From assembly GCF_900142515.1 (NCBI RefSeq), contig NZ_FRBC01000001.1, forward strand, positions 70,115-134,114: 64,000 nucleotides of DNA. Direction: 5' to 3'. The translations under genes were made by a program, and so were the position numbers. The DNA is from Pseudoselenomonas ruminantium. Its GTDB lineage: Bacteria; Bacillota; Negativicutes; Selenomonadales; Selenomonadaceae. Positions 1-7,112 of the stretch are shown one piece after another. The notes beneath the pieces are model-generated. The model made no database searches and had not been told where the DNA came from. It was given only the letters and a program-made list of their open reading frames with translations. How positions within the stretch are numbered: the stretch's first letter is position 1; each line of letters begins with the position of its first letter.

Positions 1-626
1 ACCTGCATGCGTGTGGTGCCGATTATGTGACGGTCTTTCAGGAGACTTACAATCTGGAGCAGTACGAGAAACTGCATCTCTTAGGCCATAAGCGGGTGTT
101 CCCCTATCGCTTTGCGGCGCAGGAGCGGGCCTTGCGTGGCGGTATGCGGGGGGTGGGTTTTTCGGCGCTTTTGGGATTGTCCGACTTCCGCAAGGACGCG
201 TTAGCCACGGCGCTCCATGTCTGGTATCTGCAGCGCCGCTATCCCTGGGCAGAATTTTCCCTGTCCTGCCCGAGGCTGCGACCTATCGTCAACAACGATA
301 AGATCACGCCGCAGGGCATAGGGGAGCGGGAACTCTGTCAGGTGCTTTGCGCCTACCGGATCTTCCTGCCCTTTGCCGGGATTACGGTTTCTTCCCGGGA
401 GACGGCCTCTTTCCGCAATGGCATTGCCAGGATCTGTGCCACGAAGATTTCTGCGGGGGTGTCCACAGGCATTGGCGATCATGAGGAAAAATATGATGGT
501 CATCAGGAAGGCAAGGCTGGTGATGAACAGTTTGCCATCGCTGACAGCCGCAGCATTACGGCCATGTATGCGGACATGAGCGGCGAGGGACTGCAGCCGG
601 TGCTCAATGATTATGTCTATGTGTGA
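1..626 (+). CDS. thiH: 2-iminoacetate synthase ThiH, C-terminal part
   Basis: ThiH is the radical SAM tyrosine lyase that makes dehydroglycine for the thiazole ring of thiamine. The gene is cut by the window edge; the reading frame is open from position 3 and ends at TGA 624-626, so about 207 residues are visible. The N-terminal radical SAM cluster motif lies outside. The visible part has the family features FQETY, YRFAAQERA, a GVGFSALLGL stretch, and the C-terminal SSRET and NDY motifs. It overlaps tenI by 20 bases and is followed by thiF, so it belongs to a thiazole-synthesis operon whose upstream genes (thiS and thiG would be expected) are not seen. Assignment rests on motif recognition and operon context. 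Confidence 0.9.
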   Translation, partial: LHACGADYVTVFQETYNLEQYEKLHLLGHKRVFPYRFAAQERALRGGMRGVGFSALLGLSDFRKDALATALHVWYLQRRYPWAEFSLSCPRLRPIVNNDKITPQGIGERELCQVLCAYRIFLPFAGITVSSRETASFRNGIARICATKISAGVSTGIGDHEEKYDGHQEGKAGDEQFAIADSRSITAMYADMSGEGLQPVLNDYVYV

Positions 627-1212
627 AAGAATGGATTGGAAAGATATTTTGGCGGTGACGAACCGAACGCTTTGTGCAGGGGATTTTTTGCCGCAGCTGG
701 ACAGGGTGGCCCGTGGCCAGCCCAAGGCTGTTATCCTGCGGGAGAAGGATCTGCCTGCGGAGGCTTATCGGGATTTGGCAGGTGAAGCGCAAGAGATCTG
801 TCGCCAGTATGCGGTGCCTTTGTATCTGCACAGTTTTTCGCAGGTGGCTGACGCGGTGTCTGCTGATGGCCTGCATATGCCGCTGCCGAAGTTGCGGCAG
901 CTAGCGGCAGACAGGCGGCAGGATTGGAAAGTCCTGGGGACTTCCTGTCATAGCGTGGAAGATGTGCAGGAAGCCGTGGCGTCAGGCTGCACCTATATTG
1001 TCGCCGGGCATATCTATGAAACGGACTGCAAGCAAGGTCTGCCGGGCAGGGGACTGGCTTTTTTGCAGGCGGCTTGTCAGGCAGCAGGTGATGTGCCGGT
1101 CTATGCCATTGGCGGCATCACGCCGGAGCGCCTGCCCGAGGTACTGGCAGCCGGGGCCGCAGGAGCTTGTGTGATGAGTGGCATGATGAAGGTTTCATCA
1201 TGGTGGAGGTAA
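607..1212 (+). CDS. tenI: Thiazole tautomerase TenI (ThiE-like fold)
   Basis: TenI belongs to the thiamine-phosphate synthase superfamily but aromatises the thiazole phosphate rather than joining the two thiamine halves. The 201-residue protein has ILREKDL near residue 41, DGLHM where ThiE has the pyrophosphate-binding DGVHLGQ, and AGHIYETDCK with a following GRG. That last block matches the TenI signature (GHxFETDCKxGLxGRG), not the GPxFxTxTK motif of ThiE. The C-terminal PVYAIGGI and phosphate-binding VMSG motifs are present. Candidate ATG starts are 607, 613, 619 and 631 and none has a clearly placed ribosome site, so the start is uncertain. It sits between thiH and thiF. ThiE activity is the main alternative. 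Confidence 0.78.
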   Translation: MIMSMCERMDWKDILAVTNRTLCAGDFLPQLDRVARGQPKAVILREKDLPAEAYRDLAGEAQEICRQYAVPLYLHSFSQVADAVSADGLHMPLPKLRQLAADRRQDWKVLGTSCHSVEDVQEAVASGCTYIVAGHIYETDCKQGLPGRGLAFLQAACQAAGDVPVYAIGGITPERLPEVLAAGAAGACVMSGMMKVSSWWR

Positions 1213-1216
1213 ACTT

Positions 1217-1960
1217 ATGGTTTTGGATCAGGAAGAACAGGAACGCTATGCGCGGCAGATCATGCTGCCGGATTTTGGCGAGGCAGGGCAGAAAAAGCTG
1301 CAAGATGCCCGGGTGCTGGTAATCGGCGCAGGGGGGCTGGGGTCTCCCGCTGCTTTTTATCTGGCTGCTGCCGGAATCGGCACGGTGGGGCTGGCGGATT
1401 TTGATCGGGTGGATCTGTCGAATCTGCAGCGGCAGCTGCTGCATACTACGGCGGATTTGGGGCGGCGCAAGATTGACAGCGGCAGGGAGAGCCTGCAGGC
1501 GTTGAATCCATCCCTGCAGGTGCCGTTGTATGATGAGCCTGTCACGCGGGCATCGCTGCTGTCTGTCCTGCAGAGCGAGTCTTATGATATGGTGGTGGAT
1601 GCAGTAGATGATCCGCTGACGAAATTTGCCATCAATGATGCCTGTGTGGAAATGCAGGTGCCATATGTTCATGGAGGAATCCTGAAATATCAAGGGCAAC
1701 TTATGACCTATGTACCCGGAAGCCCCTGCCTGCGCTGCCTGTTTCCGGAAGCTCCGGCGGGCCGTGGCGGGAAGAATGGCGTATTGGGGGCTGTGCCGGG
1801 GGTAATCGGCAGCCTGCAGGCCACGGAGGTCATAAAGTATCTGCTGGGGATAGGAGAACTTTTGACCGGACGATTGCTGACCTATGACTCCCTGAGCATG
1901 GCATTCCGCATGGTCAATATTCCCCAGCGCCCTCATTGTGCCTGCGGTAATCTGTCTTGA
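1217..1960 (+). CDS. thiF: ThiF/MoeB/HesA-family sulfur-carrier adenylyltransferase
   Basis: E1-like enzyme that adenylates the C-terminal glycine of a small sulfur carrier, here presumably ThiS, using ATP. The 247-residue protein has the nucleotide-binding GAGGLGSP motif (about residues 38-45), the DFDRVDLSNLQRQ block that contacts ATP, and two zinc-binding cysteine pairs, CLRC near residue 174 and CAC at the C-terminus. There is no rhodanese domain, so it is the short ThiF/MoeB type. GGAGG at 1205-1209 precedes ATG 1217. It is the last gene of the thiH-tenI-thiF run, which ends at the hairpin at 1998-2023. MoeB function cannot be excluded by sequence alone; the neighbours favour ThiF. Confidence 0.85.
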   Translation: MVLDQEEQERYARQIMLPDFGEAGQKKLQDARVLVIGAGGLGSPAAFYLAAAGIGTVGLADFDRVDLSNLQRQLLHTTADLGRRKIDSGRESLQALNPSLQVPLYDEPVTRASLLSVLQSESYDMVVDAVDDPLTKFAINDACVEMQVPYVHGGILKYQGQLMTYVPGSPCLRCLFPEAPAGRGGKNGVLGAVPGVIGSLQATEVIKYLLGIGELLTGRLLTYDSLSMAFRMVNIPQRPHCACGNLS

Positions 1961-1997
1961 CAGGAAAAATCTTCAATGCTAACATAAGCATAGGTAT

Positions 1998-2023
1998 AGC
2001 CTTCCCAAAAGGAGAAGGCTTTT
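1998..2023 (+). terminator. Rho-independent terminator after thiF
   Basis: Arms AGCCTTC (1998-2004) and GAAGGCT (2014-2020) with a T-run follow the thiazole operon. The hairpin lies close to cysE, so that gene needs its own promoter or readthrough. Confidence 0.7.
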
Positions 2024-2053
2024 CGTGTATGTTACATGGGTGAGGGGAACTTT

Positions 2054-2965
2054 ATGCAAGATATTATCGGTCAGGATATCAAAGACATTACGCAGGACAT
2101 ATTAGCAGATTATGACAAGAATCGCCATATTGATAAGCTGGATGTATTCAATCAGCCGGATACCAAGGTAATCTACGAGCTGATTCAGGAATTGACGCGG
2201 GTGGCTTATCCTGGCTATGTTAAGGACAAACATTATCGCATTTACGATATCCGCAACAACCTGTCCATGGTCATTGAGGATATTGCCTTCCGTCTGAACA
2301 AGCAGATTGCCATTGCCCTGCGTTATGGGAAGAAGCCGGATGATGAAACGCTGATGGCTACGCGGGAAGAAGCACAGCGGATAACCTTGGAGTTCTTGCG
2401 GCAGATTCCCAGAATCCGTGAATATCTGGCCACGGATGTGGAAGCGCTCTTTGACGGCGATCCGGCAGCAGAAAGTGCCGATGAGATCATCTTTGCCTAT
2501 CCCGGCCTTTATGCGGTGACGGTATTCCGCTTTGCCCATGCACTCTACAAGCTCAATGTACCGGTGATTCCTCGCATCATGACAGAACTGGCCCATAGCA
2601 AGACGGGGATCGATATCAACCCGGGGGCGACGATTGGCAAATATTTCATGATTGACCATGGTACAGGCATCGTCATTGGTGAAACCACGGAAATCGGCGA
2701 GCATGTGAAGGTCTATCAGGGCGTGACCCTGGGGGCGCTTTCGACTTCGGGCGGCCGCAAGCTTTTCAACAAGAAACGCCATCCGACCATCGAAGATAAT
2801 GTGACCATCTATTCCGGGGCGTCTATCCTGGGGGGCGATACGGTGATTGGCAAGGGCTCAGTCATTGGCGGCAATGTGTTCCTGACGCATTCGGTGCCGC
2901 CGGAAACCCGTGTGAGTGTCAAAAATCAGGAACTGCGCTATAATATGGGCAGCTGCGATATATGA
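2054..2965 (+). CDS. cysE: Serine O-acetyltransferase, EpsC type
   Basis: Acetylates L-serine with acetyl-CoA to O-acetylserine, the precursor for cysteine. The start is placed at ATG 2054 because GAGGGGA at 2041-2047 fits it; an in-frame ATG at 2036 lies before that site. The 303-residue protein has a long N-terminal helical region and a C-terminal left-handed beta-helix with hexapeptide repeats (INPGATIGKYFMIDHGTG and following). The catalytic His sits in the IDHGTG motif. The long N-terminus is typical of the EpsC form rather than the short Bacillus CysE. No cysK homologue or T-box is apparent next to it. It ends in a terminator at 3001-3042. Confidence 0.9.
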   Translation: MQDIIGQDIKDITQDILADYDKNRHIDKLDVFNQPDTKVIYELIQELTRVAYPGYVKDKHYRIYDIRNNLSMVIEDIAFRLNKQIAIALRYGKKPDDETLMATREEAQRITLEFLRQIPRIREYLATDVEALFDGDPAAESADEIIFAYPGLYAVTVFRFAHALYKLNVPVIPRIMTELAHSKTGIDINPGATIGKYFMIDHGTGIVIGETTEIGEHVKVYQGVTLGALSTSGGRKLFNKKRHPTIEDNVTIYSGASILGGDTVIGKGSVIGGNVFLTHSVPPETRVSVKNQELRYNMGSCDI

Positions 2966-3000
2966 ACTTTGGTTGATATATAAGGTTATATGGATGCTTA

Positions 3001-3042
3001 TTCCCGTTGAACGGTTATTTGACCTGTCAATGGGAATTTTTT
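3001..3042 (+). terminator. Terminator after cysE
   Basis: TTCCCGTTGA (3001-3010) pairs with TCAATGGGAA (3027-3036), with one G-T pair, followed by a run of six T. Confidence 0.75.
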
Positions 3043-3059
3043 ATTGCGCACAATTAAAT

Positions 3060-3095
3060 TCATCACTTTTAGGAAAAACTCATCACTTTTTGGGA
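3060..3095. repeat. Tandem 20-bp-period direct repeat
   Basis: TCATCACTTTT occurs at 3060 and again at 3080, both followed by a similar AGGAA/TGGGAA stretch. The 20-base period is about two helical turns, as in some operator pairs. It lies upstream of the decayed gene at 3345, so any regulatory role is speculative. Confidence 0.4.
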
Positions 3096-3263
3096 ATCTA
3101 TTGATTTTGGGGGAGGGGAATGGTAGATTGAGCACAGAGAGGTTCATATGTGGAAGGAGATCTTAGTGATGGGCATATCTGGGTCTGGAACGTGGATAAT
3201 GGCGGCTTTTTGCGCGTCTATAACGGTACTTCCTCCCACATACGATAGTCAATCTGAATGGAT

Positions 3264-3316
3264 AAACCGCAGCCGACTGTGCTATTAGGGCATGGCCTGA
3301 TGGCTGCGGTTTTTTT
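3264..3316 (+). terminator. Terminator within the decayed locus
   Basis: AAACCGCAGCC (3264-3274) pairs with GGCTGCGGTTT (3302-3312) and runs into T residues. Just before it an open frame on the + strand (about 3153-3249, in the GATCTTAGTGATGGG frame) ends with residues such as WVWNVDNGGFLRVYN, which may be the tail of a lost protein. I cannot name it. Confidence 0.7.
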
Positions 3317-3344
3317 GCGTGCAGAATTAGAGAGGAGGAGTACC

Positions 3345-3765
3345 ATGAAAGGACTTGGTGGAAAAAGGCGTCTGCGGCAGCTTACAGTGGCAATCGGTGT
3401 GGGGCTGATGGCCGGGGAGTTCAGTATACTGCCAACGGCGGAGGCGCGGGCTGGTATAGAATTACCCGTGCTGGCCCGTAACGCCAGACCCGGTCGAGCC
3501 GGACAATCCGACGCCGGACCAGCCGCAAGCAGAGGATTCGTCACGGAAGCAATGGTGGGGAATCGACGCGGGGCATGTGCGGGAGGAGAAATCCGCGGTG
3601 AACAGCATCACGCTGAAAGGCTGGGGCATAGGTGTGAATTATGCACATTCCGGGGATTATTTCCTGCGGCTTGACTATGCACGGAGAATCGGCTGGGATG
3701 ATAATCTGTTGCGGGAGGGCGAAAGCCGTCAGCGCATTTGGTTCCTGGCGGGCAAGGTGTTCTAA
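3345..3765 (+). pseudogene. Decayed secreted/outer-membrane protein (signal peptide plus barrel C-terminus)
   Basis: GAGGAGG at 3333-3339 precedes ATG 3345, which starts a convincing signal peptide: basic start MKGLGGKRRLRQ, hydrophobic core, then PTAEA. Soon afterwards the sensible frame changes. From about 3470 the +1 frame gives a proline-rich stretch (PVTPDPVEPDNPTP), then QWWGID and a run of alternating beta-strand residues ending IWFLAGKVF at 3765. A terminal Phe is typical of outer-membrane barrels, and the strand pattern resembles the end of two-partner-secretion transporters (ShlB/FhaC). The signal peptide and barrel end are thus in different frames, with most of the protein missing. 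I read it as an internally deleted, frameshifted remnant; family assignment is tentative. Confidence 0.5.
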
Positions 3766-3794
3766 GCTTCGCATCAGTTCTATCGATTAAGAGG

Positions 3795-3864
3795 CCCGGT
3801 AGCAGAGACTTTCCTGCGCTGAGACTGTTCAGAGCGCAGAGGAACGCATGATCTGCTATCGGGG
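3795..3864. repeat. Nested inverted repeat of unknown role
   Basis: An outer pair, CCCGGTAGCAGA (3795-3806) with TCTGCTATCGGGG (3852-3864), encloses an inner pair CTGCGCT/AGAGCGCAG. There is no T-run. It lies in the gap between the decayed gene and dhaL and could be a structured RNA or an old element. Confidence 0.4.
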
Positions 3865-3917
3865 TTATTGTGGGCAGGTTTCGTACATTTTCTTCCCATA
3901 TTTCTGTCAATTCACAC

Positions 3918-3945
3918 TTGCGCTTTGTACTCAGCGTGTTATAAT
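3918..3945 (+). promoter_or_regulatory. Sigma-70-type promoter for dhaL
   Basis: TTGCGC at 3918-3923 and a perfect TATAAT at 3940-3945 are spaced by 16 bases, about 90 bases before the dhaL start. Confidence 0.6.
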
Positions 3946-4034
3946 GGTTAGGTGTGTATTATGAACTCATTGTTTCCCCATCAATGAGTTTTTTAATTTT
4001 TATTCTAATTACTTATGCAAGGAGTATGTGTGTT

Positions 4035-4658
4035 ATGTCGAGAATTAAAGACGCCTTTGATGCCGTAGCTGAAGCGATTATCGCGCAGAAAGATTATTTA
4101 TCGGATATTGACGCCAAGGCCGGCGATGGCGACCATGGCCTGAATATGGCCCGCGGTTTCCGGGCTGCCAAGGAAGCACTGGACGAGATGGATGATACGA
4201 CGCAGATTGCCCCTGTGCTCAAGAAGATCGGCAAGAGCCTGATCCAGAATGTGGGCGGCGCTGCTGGCCCGCTCTATGGTGCGGCATTTGTCAAGGCCAG
4301 CGAGGCTTGCGACGGGGAAACCCGTATGAATATCCAGAGTTTCGAAAAGCTGTTGGCTGCTGCTATTACGGCTATTCAGGAACGGGGCCGTGCTGAGCAG
4401 GGGGATAAGACCATCCTGGATGCCCTGATTCCCATCCACGACTGCTTCCTGCCGGAAAATGTCGAGGACAAGAATCTCTTTGAAGTGCTGCAGGAAGCTT
4501 CCAAGGCTGCTGGTGATGGTGTGAACTACACCAAGGAAATCCCGGCAAAGAAAGGCCGTGCCAGCCTCGTAGGCGAGCGTAGCATTGGCGTGGAAGATCC
4601 GGGCGCTGTCAGCACCATGCTGATGTACCGTGCTCTGTATCAGTTCCTGAAGCGTTAA
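4035..4658 (+). CDS. dhaL: DhaL-type dihydroxyacetone kinase ADP-binding subunit (orphan)
   Basis: DhaL binds ADP and two magnesium ions and works with DhaK and the PTS protein DhaM to phosphorylate dihydroxyacetone. The start is ATG 4035 with AAGGAG at 4019-4024; an ATG at 4026 is too close to that site. The 207-residue all-helical protein carries the metal-binding aspartates in DAKAGDGDHG (Asp26, Asp31, Asp33) and the GGAAGPLYG nucleotide loop near residue 73. DhaK and DhaM are not in the window; the next gene is gltX after a short gap. It may therefore serve a kinase encoded elsewhere or another DAK2-like reaction. Confidence 0.82.
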   Translation: MSRIKDAFDAVAEAIIAQKDYLSDIDAKAGDGDHGLNMARGFRAAKEALDEMDDTTQIAPVLKKIGKSLIQNVGGAAGPLYGAAFVKASEACDGETRMNIQSFEKLLAAAITAIQERGRAEQGDKTILDALIPIHDCFLPENVEDKNLFEVLQEASKAAGDGVNYTKEIPAKKGRASLVGERSIGVEDPGAVSTMLMYRALYQFLKR

Positions 4659-4694
4659 GCTTTGTTATATGGTTATTTTTAGGAGGAAGTTTCA

Positions 4695-6149
4695 TTGAGT
4701 CAGAAGGTTCGTACCCGTTTCGCACCCAGCCCGACGGGATATATGCATATTGGCAATCTGCGCACGGCGCTCTATGGTTATCTCTACGCCAAAGCGCAGA
4801 AGGGTGATTTCATCCTGCGTATCGAGGATACCGACCGCACCCGTTATGTGGCGGACGCCGTGGATTTCATCAACCGCACTTTGGAAATGGCCCATATCGT
4901 GCCGGACGAAGGCCCGGATATCGGTGGTGACTGCGGCCCCTATGTGCAGAGTGAGCGCATGGATATCTACAAGAAGTATGCCGAAGAACTCGTGAAGACC
5001 GGCCATGCTTACTATTGCTTCTGTGATCCGGACGAAGATCATTCTGCTGGCGAATTCGGCGGCTATGACCGTACCTGCCGCGATCTCGATGCCGCTGTGA
5101 TTGAAGAACATCTGAAGAATGGCGATCCCTATGTCATCCGTCAGAAGATGCCGCTGGATGGTTCCACGACGTTCTTTGATGTGCTCCATGGCAATATCAC
5201 GATTCCGAATTCCGAATTGGAAGACCAGGTGCTGCTGAAGCGCGATGGCATGCCGACCTACAACTTCGCCAATGTCATCGATGACCATCTCATGAGCATC
5301 AGCCACATCATGCGTGGTGCAGAGTTCATCACCTCCACGCCGAAGTACATCCTGCTCTATGAAGCATATGGCTGGGAAGTGCCGACGTTTATCCATCTGG
5401 CACCGGTTATGGGCAAGAACGAAGACGGTTCCGTGTCCAAGCTGTCCAAGCGTCATGGTGCCACGAGCTTCGATGACCTCGTAAAACTCGGTTACCTGCC
5501 GGAAGCCATCACCAACTATGTGGCACTTCTGGGCTGGAACCCCAAGACTACCAATCAGGAAATCTTCTCCATGGAAGAACTGATTGCTCACTTCGGCCTC
5601 GATGGACTGTCCAAGTCCCCGGCTGTGTTCGACTATGACAAACTGGGCTGGATCAACGGCGAATACTTCAAGGCAATGACGGATGAAGAATTTGCTAAGC
5701 GCGCCCATGAGTTCGTGGCAGATCTGCCGGATTATCTCGAAACGAACTGGCAGACGGTGGCTGCCCTGCTGAAAACCCGCGTACAGCGTTTCAGCGATGT
5801 CAAGGATGAGATTGACTTCCTCGTGGAGATGCCGGAATTCGATGCGAACCTCTACAATAACAAGCGCAACAAGGTCAACCCGGAGAAGGCTGCAGAGTTG
5901 ATGCCGAAGCTCGTAGAGTTGCTGGAAAATGTCAGCGAAGCGGATTGGCATAATGACAGCCTCTATGCGAAACTCGAAGAATATATTGCTGCCCAGGAAC
6001 TCAAGAAGGGCCTTGTGATGTGGGTACTGCGCATTGGTGTAGCCGGCAAGTCCGTAACGCCGGGCGGCGCTACGGAAATCCTTTCCGTACTGGGAAAAGA
6101 AAATTCTTTGGCCCGCCTCAAAAAAAGCCTTGCCAACCTGACGGCATAG
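4695..6149 (+). CDS. gltX: Glutamyl-tRNA synthetase
   Basis: Class I aminoacyl-tRNA synthetase that charges tRNA-Glu. The start is TTG 4695, with AGGAGGAAG at 4681-4689. The 484-residue protein begins VRTRFAPSPTGYMHIG, with the class I HIGH-equivalent MHIG, and has the KMSKS-equivalent KLSKRHG near residue 250. The C-terminal anticodon-binding helical domain is complete. A promoter for the following tRNA genes lies inside its last codons (6130-6158), so the synthetase sits directly beside two of its own tRNA substrates. Whether it is the discriminating or a glutamine-accepting form cannot be read here. Confidence 0.96.
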   Translation: MSQKVRTRFAPSPTGYMHIGNLRTALYGYLYAKAQKGDFILRIEDTDRTRYVADAVDFINRTLEMAHIVPDEGPDIGGDCGPYVQSERMDIYKKYAEELVKTGHAYYCFCDPDEDHSAGEFGGYDRTCRDLDAAVIEEHLKNGDPYVIRQKMPLDGSTTFFDVLHGNITIPNSELEDQVLLKRDGMPTYNFANVIDDHLMSISHIMRGAEFITSTPKYILLYEAYGWEVPTFIHLAPVMGKNEDGSVSKLSKRHGATSFDDLVKLGYLPEAITNYVALLGWNPKTTNQEIFSMEELIAHFGLDGLSKSPAVFDYDKLGWINGEYFKAMTDEEFAKRAHEFVADLPDYLETNWQTVAALLKTRVQRFSDVKDEIDFLVEMPEFDANLYNNKRNKVNPEKAAELMPKLVELLENVSEADWHNDSLYAKLEEYIAAQELKKGLVMWVLRIGVAGKSVTPGGATEILSVLGKENSLARLKKSLANLTA

Positions 6150-6158
6150 TGCTATAAT
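6130..6158 (+). promoter_or_regulatory. Promoter of the tRNA-Glu pair
   Basis: TTGCCA (6130-6135) and TATAAT (6153-6158) are 17 bases apart, overlapping the end of gltX and 30 bases before the first tRNA. Confidence 0.7.
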
Positions 6159-6188
6159 AATTTGAGTCAGCAACAGTGAGTTGCAAAT

Positions 6189-6263
6189 GGCGCCTTCGTC
6201 AAGCGGTTAAGACACTGGCCTCTCACGCCAGGTTCACGGGTTCGAATCCCGTAGGCGTCACCA
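6189..6263 (+). tRNA. tRNA-Glu (anticodon CTC)
   Basis: A 75-nt cloverleaf with encoded CCA. The acceptor arms are GGCGCCT and AGGCGTC (one G-U pair); the anticodon stem CTGGC/GCCAG encloses loop CTCTCAC, so the anticodon is CTC; the T arm has GTTCGAATC. Confidence 0.96.
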
Positions 6264-6265
6264 TT

Positions 6266-6340
6266 GGCACCTTCGTCAAGCGGTTAAGACACCGGCCTCT
6301 CACGCCGGGTTCACGGGTTCGAATCCCGTAGGTGTCACCA
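6266..6340 (+). tRNA. tRNA-Glu (anticodon CTC), second copy
   Basis: Nearly identical to the preceding tRNA, two bases downstream, with encoded CCA. Acceptor arm GGCACCT/AGGTGTC and anticodon stem CCGGC/GCCGG carry compensating changes; the anticodon is again CTC. Confidence 0.96.
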
Positions 6341-6354
6341 ATAGGAAATTACAG

Positions 6355-6393
6355 GGACTGTGTAGGTCATACGTACTTACACAGTCCTTTTTT
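6355..6393 (+). terminator. Terminator of the tRNA-Glu transcript
   Basis: GGACTGTGTA (6355-6364) pairs with TACACAGTCC (6378-6387), followed by six T. Confidence 0.85.
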
Positions 6394-6420
6394 GCGACTG
6401 TGTAAAGATTATTCATATAT

Positions 6421-7020
6421 ATTGCAGTTTATCAATGCGAGTCTGAATAAAATTTGTTACAGCTCAGTGGGGCGGCGGTGGGAATACTTTTTCGCCGCTC
6501 CACTAAATGACCCGCCAGCAGAAGTACGAATCTTCCAGCTACCCGCGCCGGGCAGGCCAACGGCGCTCCAATCAACGAAGCTTCCAGCAAATGCTGTTTG
6601 CGGGCCAGCCTTCACTTCGTTCAGGCAGTCGTTCCGTCGGCGAAAAAGCATCCCCACCGCCACCCAAAGGTACGCATGTAAAGACAACTACGCCTTTGCT
6701 GTAAGGTGCAAACACATCGATGTTCTTGTCACAGGAGAACCGAGTTCGTGCCAATTGCCGGAATCGTGCCTTAGGGCGAACGGGGGAGTGCTTTTTCTGT
6801 GGGAGCGATCGTCTGAGCGCAGCGAAGACCGGCCCGACGCAGACAGCAGCTAAAGAGCACGCTGAAAAACGCGCCGCTGGCCTGCCCGGCGCAATCCAGC
6901 TAAACAGCTCTAACCTTACAGGGAGGGTCGTTTAGCGGAAACAGAAAAAGCACTCCCCCGTGAACCCCGACAGCGTATGAACGAGATACCTTCAGCACGA
7001 ACTCGTCAACAAACTGCAAT
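6421..7020. mobile_element. MITE-like element, long composite copy
   Basis: No protein gene is supported between 6341 and 7112. The stretch is bounded by a perfect 10-bp terminal inverted repeat, ATTGCAGTTT at 6421-6430 and AAACTGCAAT at 7011-7020. Roughly 6455-6651 and 6942-7020 match the shorter copy at 13058-13355 almost base for base. The extra middle (about 6652-6941) holds inverted pieces of the same element: 6871-6892 is the reverse complement, with one mismatch, of 6545-6566, and 6775-6800 reverse-complements about 6942-6967. It also has an internal hairpin with arms GCGGCG and CGCCGC. No transposase and no clear target duplication are seen. ORFs in it look spurious. Confidence 0.7.
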
Positions 7021-7112
7021 TTGTAAAACGGGGACAGTCTTTGAATTCTTTGCCTTAGGCAGGAAATCTCCCTTTGTTGATGGAATTGTATTTAGGAAGG
7101 GGAGGTGGCAGT

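Noticed and set aside
607-1212. Thiamine-phosphate synthase ThiE
   Set aside because: The GHIYETDCK and GRG blocks match TenI; the ThiE GPxFxTxTK motif is missing.
4692-6173. Long minus-strand open frame (493 codons) opposite gltX
   Set aside because: Mirror of a highly expressed gene; no recognisable protein features.
6457-6687. Minus-strand frame in the MITE-like element, also open in the copy at 13094-13333
   Set aside because: The shared frame is explained by near-identical DNA. Its two ends differ, it has no ribosome site and no protein-like composition.
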